Shown: in pieces, positions 32,448 through 40,940 of the stretch
Layout of the letters: each line of letters begins with the position of its first letter
Numbering within the stretch: the first letter of the stretch is position 1
Assembly (NCBI GenBank): GCA_016717115.1
Contig: JADKGE010000008.1
Coordinates: 1-64,000 of the forward strand
Direction: 5' to 3'
DNA length: 64,000 nt
Source: Actinomycetota bacterium
GTDB taxonomy: Bacteria; Actinomycetota; Actinomycetes; S36-B12
The notes under the pieces: generated by a model
What the model was told of the DNA's origin: nothing
The model's database searches: none
Seen by the model: the letters and a program-made list of their open reading frames with translations, nothing else
Position numbers and translations under genes: made by a program

Positions 32448-32463
32448 ATACCCCAAGGGGTAT
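32448..32463. promoter_or_regulatory. CsoR/CstR-type operator ATACCCC-AA-GGGGTAT
   Basis: A perfect 7-bp inverted repeat with a 2-bp centre lies 12 bp before the start of the transporter gene. The ATACCCC/GGGGTAT form is characteristic of copper- or persulfide-sensing CsoR-family repressors. No csoR-like gene is in the window. Its position would block transcription or initiation of the transporter gene. Confidence 0.65.
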
Positions 32464-32475
32464 GACTGAGGGGGC

Positions 32476-33525
32476 ATGGTGAGCGGTCCGGACATGCGGA
32501 AGCACCCGGCGTGGTTCGGCGCAGTCATGGGGACGGGCGCCACCTCGCTCGTCCTCCTGGAGCAGGGCGCGATCTGGGGCTGGTCCGTCCTCGACACCCT
32601 CGCCGTCGTCTTCCTGCTGCTGGCGTCGTTGCTCGCCGTGCTGCTCTGGCCGCGCTACGTGGCCCGGCTCGGCGACCGCGCGGCGCTGCATGCGGAGATG
32701 AGCGATCCCGGGCACGGGGCCATGCTCGGCACCTTCCCCGCCGGCCTCCTCGTGCTGGCCGTCGCGTGGGGCAAGGTCGGCCCGCAACTGGTTCCCGCGA
32801 CGGTCGCGCTGTGGGCCGACGTCGCCCTGCTCGTCGTGGGCGCGGTGATCGCCGTTGCACTGGGCATCGCCTGGGCCAGTTCGATCTCGATGGGCACCCA
32901 GGATCTCGCGTCCGTGAACGGTGGCTGGCTGATCCCGCCGGTCATGAACCTGCTGGTGCCGATCGCCCTCGTGCCCGTGATCGTTCGCTTTCCGGACCAA
33001 GCCCCGTGGCTGCTCGTTGTCGGCTTCGCCTTCCTCGGAATCGGAACCGTGCTCTTCCTTGCGATGTTCGGCCTGCTCGTGACACGCCTGGCCCTGCGCC
33101 CGCCGCCGGCGGCGCCGCTGGCTCCCTCGCTGTGGATCCCGCTTGCCCCGGCCGGGATCCTCGGTGTCGCCTTCCTCAGGCTCCTGCAGGCGGCTGAGCG
33201 GTCCGGCGTCGACGGCTTCTCGTCCGACACCGCGGGCATCGTCATCGCGTCGATGGGCGTGGGACTGGGCCTGTGGTGGGCGTTGTTCGCCACCGTCGAA
33301 CTCCTGCGCATCCGCCGGTCCGGCGAAGTCCCCTTCCACCCGGGGTGGTGGGGGTACGTCTTCCCCATCGCCGCGATGACGCTGTCGATCGCGATCATCG
33401 GGGAGGCCGTCGGATCCACCGCCATAGAGATCGTCAGCGCCGGTGCCGCCGTCATTCTGCTCGTCGTCTGGGGACTGGTCGCCGTTCGGACGATCGGCTT
33501 GGTCCGGAGCGGCCGCACTCGCTAG
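32476..33525 (+). CDS. TDT-family transporter (TehA/Mae1/Ssu1-like)
   Basis: This 349-residue protein has about ten transmembrane helices. The opening HPAWFGAVMGTGATSLVL and later GHGAMLGTFPAGLLVLAVAWG, GGWLIPPVMNLLVP and HPGWWGYVFPIAAMTLSI are typical of the tellurite-resistance/dicarboxylate transporter (SLAC1-like) family. Members move malate, sulfite or anions. The CsoR/CstR-type operator in front argues for a sulfite- or metal-stress-linked efflux role, which is inference. ATG 32476 follows GAGGGGG. Confidence 0.85.
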   Translation: MVSGPDMRKHPAWFGAVMGTGATSLVLLEQGAIWGWSVLDTLAVVFLLLASLLAVLLWPRYVARLGDRAALHAEMSDPGHGAMLGTFPAGLLVLAVAWGKVGPQLVPATVALWADVALLVVGAVIAVALGIAWASSISMGTQDLASVNGGWLIPPVMNLLVPIALVPVIVRFPDQAPWLLVVGFAFLGIGTVLFLAMFGLLVTRLALRPPPAAPLAPSLWIPLAPAGILGVAFLRLLQAAERSGVDGFSSDTAGIVIASMGVGLGLWWALFATVELLRIRRSGEVPFHPGWWGYVFPIAAMTLSIAIIGEAVGSTAIEIVSAGAAVILLVVWGLVAVRTIGLVRSGRTR

Positions 33526-33616
33526 CATCACGGGACGGTGCCTGCTGCCAGATGGGCTGACGGCGTGCCGGCCTCGCGGCGCTATGTCCCCGAGGGCGAA
33601 TGAAGGACCGACGTCC

Positions 33617-35005
33617 ATGAGCACCCAGTCCCGATCAGCCGACGCCGCCCGCATGCACCGACCCGATCCGGAGATGACGCAGGTGATCCTCGGGTACGTC
33701 GCCGACCGCCTCCTGCGCGATGAGGTGCCTCTCGACGGCCTCGCCGACCGTGCCCAGCTCAGTGCCGTCCTGGACGGTCTCATCACCGAGGACGGGAACG
33801 ACTTCCGTCAGGTCCTCGACATCTACGCCGACCACCTCGCCCTCACGGTGCTGTCGGCCGACAGTCCGCGCATGCTCACCTTCATCCCCTCGGCGCCGAC
33901 CAAGGCCTCCCTGCTGTTCGACATGGTCGTGTCGGCTGCCTCCTTGCAGGGCATCTCCTGGTTCGAGGCGGCCGGAGCGGTGATGGCGGAGAACCAGGTG
34001 CTGCGCACGCTCGCCGACATCGCCGGGATGCCGGCGTCCACTGGGGGAGTGTTCGTCTCGGGCGGCTCGGCGGCCAACCTCTCCGCTCTCGTCGTCGCTC
34101 GCGACACCGAGCGACGGCGCCGGGCCAAGGCCGGGCTGCCGGACGTGCCACTGCGGGTGGCGGTCAGCGACCAAGCGCACTCGTCCATCACCAACGCGCT
34201 CAATATCACCGCAATGAGCGCATTCGTCGTGGAGACGGCCGACGGGCAGCTCACCGGCGAGTCCCTCCGCGCGGCGATCGCGCGGGCCGAGGACGTGTCC
34301 GACGTCTGCGCCGTCGTGGCAACCGCGGGGACGACCAACGCTGGCATCATCGACGACGTCGCCGGAATCGGCGAGGTCGCGAGGGAGCGGGGCTGGTGGC
34401 TGCACGTCGACGGCGCCTATGGGGGTGCGGGCATGCTCGCCCCCTCGATCCGTCACCGGTACGCCGGCGTCGAGCTCGCCGACTCGATCGTGATGGATCC
34501 GCACAAGTGGTGGTTCGCCCCGTTCGACTCCGCCGCGCTCCTGTACCGGGAGCCACGGCTGGCGAAGGCCGTGCACACGCAGGATGCCAGCTACCTCGAC
34601 GTGATCCACGAGCACGAGGAGGACTTCAACCCCAGTGACCTTGCGTTCCACCTGACCCGTCGGGCGCGCGGCCTGCCACTGTGGTTCTCGATGGCCGTCA
34701 ACGGCATCGGCGCCTACCGCGATGCCGTCGAGCACTCCCTCGAGATGGCGCGGTACGCGGCGGCGCGGATCGAGGATCGGTCCGACTGTGAACTCGTGCG
34801 GATGCCCGACCTGTCCGTGGTGCTGTTCCGGCGCAGCGGCTGGGAGGCTCGCGAGTACGAGCAGTGGTCGCGCCGGCTGCTGGAGACGCAGCGGGCTTTC
34901 GTCACCTCCAGCCGATGGCATGGGCAGACGGTCGGCCGGCTGGTCTTCCTGCACCCAGCGACCACCACCGAGATGGTCGACGAGGTGCTGTCCGCACTCG
35001 ACTGA
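33617..35005 (+). CDS. PLP-dependent group II amino-acid decarboxylase
   Basis: The 462-residue enzyme has fold-type I features: GGVFVSGGSAANLSALVVARD binds the phosphate, SDQAHSSITNAL contains the ring-stacking His, VDGAYGGAGML has the conserved Asp, and DPHKWWFAPFDSAALLYR carries the Schiff-base Lys. This is the aromatic-amino-acid/glutamate/tyrosine decarboxylase family. Substrate specificity is not clear from sequence. ATG 33617 lies 11 bases after GAAGGA. It runs in the same direction as the transporter before it and the membrane protein after it. Confidence 0.9.
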   Translation: MSTQSRSADAARMHRPDPEMTQVILGYVADRLLRDEVPLDGLADRAQLSAVLDGLITEDGNDFRQVLDIYADHLALTVLSADSPRMLTFIPSAPTKASLLFDMVVSAASLQGISWFEAAGAVMAENQVLRTLADIAGMPASTGGVFVSGGSAANLSALVVARDTERRRRAKAGLPDVPLRVAVSDQAHSSITNALNITAMSAFVVETADGQLTGESLRAAIARAEDVSDVCAVVATAGTTNAGIIDDVAGIGEVARERGWWLHVDGAYGGAGMLAPSIRHRYAGVELADSIVMDPHKWWFAPFDSAALLYREPRLAKAVHTQDASYLDVIHEHEEDFNPSDLAFHLTRRARGLPLWFSMAVNGIGAYRDAVEHSLEMARYAAARIEDRSDCELVRMPDLSVVLFRRSGWEAREYEQWSRRLLETQRAFVTSSRWHGQTVGRLVFLHPATTTEMVDEVLSALD

Positions 35006-35048
35006 CGCACGTCGAGACTGCGCCCGGGGCCTTTGGGAGGATCGGAGA

Positions 35049-35723
35049 GTGACGTTCCTGGGTGTGCTGTGGCAGGTGATCCCCCTCGGCATCGCCGCCG
35101 CATTCACACCCTCGTTGCTCGCCCTCCAGATCCTCATCGTCTCGGGAGACCCCTGGCGCAAGCGTGCCCTAGCGGTGGCCGTGGGCGGGAGTGCCGCGTT
35201 CGTCCTGGTGGGATTCCTGCTCCTCGTCGGGTTTCGTCAACTGCCCGACATCGGCGGGGACCTGATCGACCCGTTCGGCACGTGGCTTCGGATCGTCGCC
35301 GGCCTGGCCCTGTGGCTGGCCGCTGCCTACCTGTTCCGTCCGCACCCTGCGCTGCAGGCCCGCGCAGAGCACGACATCGGTGGCTACGTGGCCCACGCAT
35401 CGACGTGGGTCTTCCTTGGCATCGCCTTCGCCCTGAGCATCAAGGACGTGTCGTCGTTCATCGTCCTGGCTCCGGCCCTTCGCACGATCACCGCGTCGCG
35501 GCTCAACGACGCCGAGCAGGCCGCCCTCGTCGTCATCCTCTACGCGCTCGCGTTGTCGCCGGTGCTCCTCCCGCCTGCGCTGCGGCTACTGTTTGGACAT
35601 CGGATAGATGCCGCGTTCAAGGCCGTGTACAGGTTCACTCTCGTGCACCAGTTCCAGCTCGTCGGCTCGATGGCCGCGATCGTCGGTGGCTACCTGTTGA
35701 TCAGCGGCATCGTCCGGTTGTGA
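35049..35723 (+). CDS. GAP-family (LysE-like) membrane protein
   Basis: The 224-residue protein has six hydrophobic helices. It starts with VIPLGIAAAFTPSLLALQILI, followed by the loop SGDPWRKRALAVAVGGSAAFVL, a central hydrophilic loop, and FLGIAFALSIKDVSSFIVLAPAL. These are the hallmarks of actinobacterial GPL-addressing (Sap/GAP) proteins, proposed to export glycopeptidolipids or small solutes. GTG 35049 follows GGAGA. It is probably co-transcribed with the decarboxylase upstream and the DUF3445 gene 10 bp downstream. Confidence 0.75.
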   Translation: MTFLGVLWQVIPLGIAAAFTPSLLALQILIVSGDPWRKRALAVAVGGSAAFVLVGFLLLVGFRQLPDIGGDLIDPFGTWLRIVAGLALWLAAAYLFRPHPALQARAEHDIGGYVAHASTWVFLGIAFALSIKDVSSFIVLAPALRTITASRLNDAEQAALVVILYALALSPVLLPPALRLLFGHRIDAAFKAVYRFTLVHQFQLVGSMAAIVGGYLLISGIVRL

Positions 35724-35733
35724 GGGGGGACTC

Positions 35734-36645
35734 ATGAACGACTACATGCCGATCGACGGCAGGCCCCTTGGCGTGGCGATGGGGACGCGCCCGCTCGACC
35801 TGAACGAGTGGATCGAGATCGACGACCAGCGCGTCGCGGTCCTGGAGGAGAAGGACCGCCTGCTCGCCACGCGCCGCGACGAGGTGCTCGCGCACCTGCC
35901 GGCGGGAAGACCCGGTGCCGAGGAGACGCTCGACCTGCTCATCGAGCACCTGCCCATCCGGTTCCCGGACGTGTACGGAGCGCGCCCGGACGGCCTCACG
36001 GACCGGCAGCGGGGCATCGTCGTGCGCCGCGATGCCGGCCATCCCATCGTCGTCGCGGGCCGCCTGGTGCAGGAGGACCTGTGCATCATGACCCGCACGG
36101 ACGACGGTCGCTGGGTGCTGTCGGCAGCCTCCCTGTGCTTCCCCTCCCGCTGGCGCCTGGCGGACAAGATCGGCAGGGACCTCGGTGACATCCACGGACC
36201 GGTCCCGTACTACGCCGAGACCATCGGCAACCCCGTGGACAGGTTCTTCGAGCGGATCACGCCGGACAACCCCGTGTGGCGCACGAACTGGCACCTGCTC
36301 GACGATGCCGCGCTGTTCCAGCCGCAGGCATCGAGGACCTGGCGGGACCGCATGGATCTCGACGGCCGCGACGTCGGCGATGCCCTGCACTTCCGCGTCG
36401 AGCGGCAGACGCTGCGCGCCCTGCCGTCCAGCGGTGCGGTCCTGTTCACGATTCGCACGTACGTGCGGCCCATGCGTGACCTGGAGACCCTGCGACCGGG
36501 TGCCTTCTCCGAACTCGCGGACACGCTCGAGGCGACGCCGCGAGCAACCGCTGCCTACAAGGGCTGGACGCCGCTGCTCGACGAGACGGTGGCGTGGCTG
36601 CGGGAGAGGTCAACGACGAGCGCCATCGAAGAGCCGACCGGCTAG
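35734..36645 (+). CDS. DUF3445 / heme-dependent oxidative N-demethylase-like protein
   Basis: The 303-residue protein carries the DUF3445 core: LHxPIRFPDVYG-like region, DDGRWVLSAASLCFPSRWRLADKIGRDLGDIHGPVPYY, PVWRTNWHLLDDAALF and LHFRVERQTLRALPSSGAVLFTIRTY. The family founder (HodM alpha-like subunit) is a heme enzyme that demethylates dimethylamine-type substrates. Actinobacterial members are uncharacterised. ATG 35734 follows GAGGGGGG. Its stop overlaps that of bioY on the other strand by 4 bp. Confidence 0.85.
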   Translation: MNDYMPIDGRPLGVAMGTRPLDLNEWIEIDDQRVAVLEEKDRLLATRRDEVLAHLPAGRPGAEETLDLLIEHLPIRFPDVYGARPDGLTDRQRGIVVRRDAGHPIVVAGRLVQEDLCIMTRTDDGRWVLSAASLCFPSRWRLADKIGRDLGDIHGPVPYYAETIGNPVDRFFERITPDNPVWRTNWHLLDDAALFQPQASRTWRDRMDLDGRDVGDALHFRVERQTLRALPSSGAVLFTIRTYVRPMRDLETLRPGAFSELADTLEATPRATAAYKGWTPLLDETVAWLRERSTTSAIEEPTG

Positions 36646-37226
36646 TCGGTGAGGCCGGCCTTGCGAAGGCCGCGCCACGTGAGGGGCAGCAGGCCCGCAG
36701 CGGCGGCGATCTTGATGGCGTCGCCGATGAGGAACGGGGTCAGACCCAGCGCGATCGCGGTGCCGACGTCGACGCCGAGGGCGAACTTCAGCCAGGTGAC
36801 GCCGATGGCGTAGATGACCAGGTTGCCCACCACCATGAGGCCCGCAGTGCGCGCGGGTGAACGCGTGGCACCACCCTCCGCGATCCGGCCGACGATGAAG
36901 GCCGCGACGACGAAGCCGAGGATGTAGCCGAAGGAGGGTGCGGCATAGCCCGACGAGCCCTGCGCGAACCAGGGGACGCCCGCCATGCCGACCGCCGCAT
37001 ACACGACCATCGCGAGGGCGCCACGCATCGACCCCAGGGCAGCACCGGTGAGGAGCACGGCGAAGGTCTGCAAAGTGAGGGGCACCGGGGTGAACGGCAG
37101 GGGGATGGCGATCTGGGCGCTGATCCCGACGAACGCGGCACCACCGACGACGAGCACCAACTGACGCACCCAGGTACGCGGTACGACGTCGGCGAGGACG
37201 CGCGGTTGCGGTGCGGCGATAGCCAT
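36642..37226 (-). CDS. bioY: BioY biotin transporter substrate-binding component
   Basis: The 194-residue, six-helix membrane protein is the S component of an ECF-type biotin importer. VGISAQIAIPLPFTPVPLTLQTFAVLLTGAALG and YAAVGMAGVPWF, SFGYILGFVVAAFIVG and the late GLTPFLIGDAIKIAAAAGL are diagnostic of BioY. No ecfA/ecfT genes adjoin, so it either works alone or shares a common energising module. Location next to the acyl-CoA carboxylase and fatty-acid genes, which need biotin, fits its role. ATG 37226 has a GGAGG site. Confidence 0.93.
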   Translation of the reverse strand: MAIAAPQPRVLADVVPRTWVRQLVLVVGGAAFVGISAQIAIPLPFTPVPLTLQTFAVLLTGAALGSMRGALAMVVYAAVGMAGVPWFAQGSSGYAAPSFGYILGFVVAAFIVGRIAEGGATRSPARTAGLMVVGNLVIYAIGVTWLKFALGVDVGTAIALGLTPFLIGDAIKIAAAAGLLPLTWRGLRKAGLTD

Positions 37227-37392
37227 GATTCCTCCGGTGAGTCGTTCGGGAGCGACGCGAGAACCCTATCGAAAGTGCGGGGCGGCGTGCGCTCCAATGC
37301 GGGTGGGGGCGTTATCCTCATCACAAGTTCACCGCATCGCGTGAGCGCTTCATCGAGAACGCTGGGGAAGGCGACTCTCGAAGGAGGCTGAT

Positions 37393-37941
37393 GTGACGGT
37401 CGTGGTGAACGCCAAAGGCGCGTCCGACGCGGCCGGTCCCTCCATGGGACCGGGGCGCGGCGTTGTCTTCATTCACTCCTGCCCGCGTGCGGTCAGCCCG
37501 CACGTGGAGTGGGCGCTGGCGCGCGTGTTCGGTCAGCAGGTCTCCATCGACTGGGCCGACCAGCCCGTGGCGCCCGGTTCCGTGCGTGCCGAGCTGATCT
37601 GGGGCGGGCCGACGGGTACCGGTGCGCGCGTGGCAAGCGCACTGCACGCCTTCAAGCAGGTGCGCCACGAAGTGACGGAGGATCCGAGTCCGGGCCGCGA
37701 GGGTGAGCGCTTCTCCTCGACGCCGGGACTGGGCCTGTTCCGCGCATCGATCGGCGTGCACGGCGACGTGATGGTGCCGGAGGACCGCCTCAAGAGCGCC
37801 GTCGTCCAGGCCGCCCTGACGGGTGAGTCGCTGGCCGAGGAGATCGGCCGGCTCATCGGCAGGCCGTGGGACGAGGAGCTGGAGCCGTTCCGCTGCGCCC
37901 ACGAGGGCTCCACGGTGCGCGTGCTCCACCAGGTGGTCTGA
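37393..37941 (+). CDS. DUF3145 protein
   Basis: The 182-residue actinobacterial protein of unknown function starts at GTG 37393 after GAAGGAGG. Typical segments are GVVFIHSCPRAVSPHVEWALARVFG, DWADQPVAPGSVRAELIWGG and HEVTEDPSPGREGERFSSTPGLGLF. DUF3145 genes are almost always placed beside the fatty-acid synthesis cluster in actinomycetes, as here, where it converges on accD. That placement suggests a role in lipid synthesis or its control, but no activity is known to me. Confidence 0.88.
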   Translation: MTVVVNAKGASDAAGPSMGPGRGVVFIHSCPRAVSPHVEWALARVFGQQVSIDWADQPVAPGSVRAELIWGGPTGTGARVASALHAFKQVRHEVTEDPSPGREGERFSSTPGLGLFRASIGVHGDVMVPEDRLKSAVVQAALTGESLAEEIGRLIGRPWDEELEPFRCAHEGSTVRVLHQVV

Positions 37942-37974
37942 CGGCTGCGCCCGCTGGGTGTCGCTTCGCTGCAG

Positions 37975-39308
37975 CTAGAGCGGGATGTTGCCGTGCAGTC
38001 CGCGGACGCCGGGGGTGTCGAGCAGCACGCTGGCCACGGCCCGACGGGTCAGTGCCGGCTCGAGGATCTCGTCGACGAAACCGAGCTCGATCGCCCGCGC
38101 GACGCCGCCCGAGATGACCTCATGCTCCGCCGCGAGCTCGAGCTCGACCTGTGCCCTCGCGTCCTCCGGGACCTCGGCGAGGCGTCGCCGGTGCAGGATG
38201 CGGATCGCTGCGACTGCTCCCATGACGGCCACTTCGGCGTCGGGCCAGGCGTAGACCTTGGTGGCGCCGAGCGACGCCGAGTTCATGGCCACGTACGCGC
38301 CGCCGTAGGCCTTGCGAGTGACCACCGTGACGCGGGGAACGACGCACTCGGCGAACGCGTGCAGCAGCTTCGCACCGCGCCGGACCACGCCTTCCCATTC
38401 CTGCCCGACGCCCGGCAGGTAGCCGGGCACGTCGACGATCACGACGAGCGGCACCGCGAAGGCGTCGCACATCCGAACGAAGCGGGCCGCCTTCTCGGCG
38501 CTGGAGGAGTCGAGGCAGCCGCCGAGACGCAGCGGGTTGTTGGCCACCATGCCGACCGTGCGGCCGCCGAATGGACGTCGTAGGCGCGACGTGACGACTC
38601 CGGAAGCGTGGCGCCGAGGTCGACGTCGGCAATCGAGTCGATGTCGAGCGAACCCTGATGCCCGAGCAGGTACGTCAGCTTGCGCGCCTCCTCGAGCGCC
38701 TCGGCCTCGCTGTCCGTCGTGATGTGGACGACGCCGCTGCGCCGACCGTGCGGCTCGGGGCCGCCGAGGCGCTCCATGTCGACGTCCTCGCCCGTGACGG
38801 ATCGCACGACCTCCGGGCCGGTGACGAAGATGCGTCCGGCCGGCCCAAGGATGACGATGTCGGTCAGCGCGGGCCCATAGGCTGCGCCGCCCGCCGCCGG
38901 TCCGAGCACCACCGAGATCTGCGGCACCTTGCCGGAGGCTCGGGTCATCGCCGCGAAGACGCGGCCGACGGCGTCGAGACTCGCGACGCCCTCGCGAAGG
39001 CGGGCCCCACCGGAATGCCAGAGGCCGACCACGGGTGCGGAGTCGGCGAACGCCCTGTCATAGGCCGTGACGATGGCTCGACAGCCACCGGAGCCCATCG
39101 CCCCGCCCTGCACCGTGGGATCCGTGGCGAAGGCGACGACGTGCGTGCCGTTTGCCCGGCCCACCGCGGCGAGCACCCCGCGGTCATCCTCGGGCGTGAT
39201 GGTCGTGAAGGCGCCGTCGTCGAAGAACGCGGCGAGCCGGACTCGCGGCGAACGTGGGTCGAGGACGGGCTCGGCGGCCGCGTCGCCGACCGAAGCCTCC
39301 GTCGTCAT
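37975..39308 (-). pseudogene. accD: Acyl-CoA carboxylase beta subunit (AccD-type), internal deletion with frameshift
   Basis: The N-terminal carboxyltransferase half reads from ATG 39308 to about 38570: DDRGVLAAVGRANGTHVVAFATDPTVQGGAMG, GLWHSGGARLREG, VLGPAAGGAAYGPALTD, IFVTGPEVVRSVTGEDV. The C-terminal half reads in another frame from GGRTVGMVANNPLRLGGCLDSSSAEKAARF to the stop. At the join (about 38565), RRAYDVH runs straight into FGGRTVG. Some 30 residues normally found there (the VxELxxxWAP region) are missing and the frame changes. Both halves are otherwise well conserved. It is either a recent loss, with a second copy elsewhere, or an assembly error. Its start overlaps the fabF stop. Confidence 0.85.
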
Positions 39309-40540
39309 CAGACGCTCCGGAAGACGAGCGCGACGTCGTGGCCGCCGAAGCCGAAGGAGTTGTTGAGTGCGGCGATATCACCCGAGGGAAGCTCGCGGGG
39401 CGCCCCCGCGGCAACGTCAAGATCGACCGCTGGATCCTGGTCGACGAGGTTCGCGGTCGGCGGCACCAACCGATCGCGCAGCGCCAGGAGCGTGAAGATC
39501 GACTCGACGGCCCCGGCCCCGCCCAGCAGATGGCCGGTCATCGACTTGGTGCCGGTGACCACCGCACGATCGGCGTCCTCACCCAGAGCGAGCCGGATGG
39601 CCGTCGCCTCGGCGATGTCGCCCTGGGGGGTCGACGTGGCATGGGCATTGACGTGGACGACATCGCGCGTGGTCAGGCCCGCGTCCTCGAGCGCCAGCGA
39701 CATCGCGCGCGCGGCGCCCTTGCCCTCGGGATCGGGCTGCGCGATGTGGTGGCCGTCGGACGTGAGTCCTGATCCGGCGTAGATGCCGTACACGGTGGCG
39801 CCGCGGGCAGCGGCGTGCTCGGCGCTCTCGAGGACGACGAGGCCGGCGCCCTCGCCCATGACGAAGCCGTCGCGGCCCAGGTCGTAGGGACGTGATGCAC
39901 CGGCGGGATCGTCGTTGCGGGTCGAGAGGGCGCGCATCGCGGCGAAGCCGGCCATCGTGATCGGGTGGATGCAGGCCTCCGTGCCGCCCGCGATGACGAC
40001 GTCGGCGCGGCCGGTCTGGATCATGCGGGCGCCGTAGGAGATGGCCTCGGCGCCCGACGCGCAGGCGCTGACCGGGGTATGGACGCCGGCTCGTGCGCCC
40101 ACCTCGAGGCCGACGATCGCGGCCGGTCCGTTGGGCATGATCATCGTGACCATGTGGGGCGAGATGCGCGAGGGTCCGCGCTCGCGGAGCGTGTCGTAGG
40201 AGTCCATGAGGGAGATGACGCCGCCGATTCCCGACGCGACGACGGCGCCGAGGCGCTCCTTGTCGACGTCGGGTGCGCCGGCGTGCGCCCAGGCCTCGCG
40301 CGCGGCGACGATGGCCGCCTGCTGGGAGCGGTCCATCCTGCGGGCCTCCACCCGATCGAGGACGTCGGCCGGGTCGACCGCCATGATGCCGGCGATCTTC
40401 GACGGCTGCTCGGCGGTCCAGTCTCCGTCGATGAGCCGGATGCCGGGCCGACCGGCCAGCAGGCCGGCCCACGTCGACTCGACGTCGCCGCCGACCGGCG
40501 TGGTCATGCCCATGCCCGTCACTACGACCTGACGCGTCAT
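39308..40540 (-). CDS. fabF: 3-oxoacyl-ACP synthase II
   Basis: This elongating condensing enzyme of type II fatty-acid synthesis extends acyl-ACP with malonyl-ACP. VVVTGMGMTTPVGGDVESTW begins the protein; the active-site Cys is in TPVSACASGAEAISYGARMI; the two His are in VNAHATSTPQGDIAEATAI and TKSMTGHLLGGAGAVESIF; and NNSFGFGGHDVALVFR ends it. The ATG at 40540 has an ideal AGGAGGG site. The length (410 aa) is normal. It lies downstream of acpP behind a strong hairpin and overlaps accD by 4 bp. Confidence 0.95.
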   Translation of the reverse strand: MTRQVVVTGMGMTTPVGGDVESTWAGLLAGRPGIRLIDGDWTAEQPSKIAGIMAVDPADVLDRVEARRMDRSQQAAIVAAREAWAHAGAPDVDKERLGAVVASGIGGVISLMDSYDTLRERGPSRISPHMVTMIMPNGPAAIVGLEVGARAGVHTPVSACASGAEAISYGARMIQTGRADVVIAGGTEACIHPITMAGFAAMRALSTRNDDPAGASRPYDLGRDGFVMGEGAGLVVLESAEHAAARGATVYGIYAGSGLTSDGHHIAQPDPEGKGAARAMSLALEDAGLTTRDVVHVNAHATSTPQGDIAEATAIRLALGEDADRAVVTGTKSMTGHLLGGAGAVESIFTLLALRDRLVPPTANLVDQDPAVDLDVAAGAPRELPSGDIAALNNSFGFGGHDVALVFRSV

Positions 40541-40573
40541 GTGAATCCCTCCTGGCTCACGGCAGTCCACCGC

Positions 40574-40626
40574 GGCCTTGAGGCTCGGCGCGTTCTCCCG
40601 AGGGGAGTGCGCCGAGCCTCAAGGCC
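40574..40626 (-). terminator. 18-bp hairpin between acpP and fabF (attenuator or partial terminator)
   Basis: GGCCTTGAGGCTCGGCGC (40574-40591) pairs perfectly with GCGCCGAGCCTCAAGGCC (40609-40626) around a 17-base loop that itself contains CTCCCG/AGGGGAG. It sits 21 bp after the acpP stop and 34 bp before the fabF start. There is no strong U-tract, so it may only reduce read-through, or protect the acpP 3' end. Confidence 0.7.
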
Positions 40627-40646
40627 GGCGGGGCGGGCCGTTCTGG

Positions 40647-40883
40647 CTACTTGTTGGCGGCGATGAAGTTGACGGCGTCGCCGACGGTCTTGAGGTTCTT
40701 GACCTCGCTGTCGGGGATCTTCACGCCCCACTTGTCCTCGGCAGCCATGACGACCTCGACCATGGACAGGGAGTCGATGTCGAGATCGTCCACGAACGAC
40801 TTGTCGGTCTGGACGTCCTCGACGGGCACGCCGGCGACCTCGTTGACGATGGTGGCGAGGCCTTCCAGGATCTCCTGGCTCAT
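40647..40883 (-). CDS. acpP: Acyl carrier protein
   Basis: The 78-residue acidic helical protein has the phosphopantetheine site DDLDIDSLSMVEVV; Ser of DSL is the attachment point. EDKWGVKIPDSEVKNLKTVGDAVNFI completes the bundle. It shuttles growing fatty acids between the Fab enzymes. A GGAAGGAAT ribosome site precedes ATG 40883. It is followed by a strong hairpin. Confidence 0.97.
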   Translation of the reverse strand: MSQEILEGLATIVNEVAGVPVEDVQTDKSFVDDLDIDSLSMVEVVMAAEDKWGVKIPDSEVKNLKTVGDAVNFIAANK

Positions 40884-40940
40884 GTGATTCCTTCCGGTTC
40901 CTTGGTGGGTGGTGCGGTGCGGTGGTGCGGTGGTGCGGAT

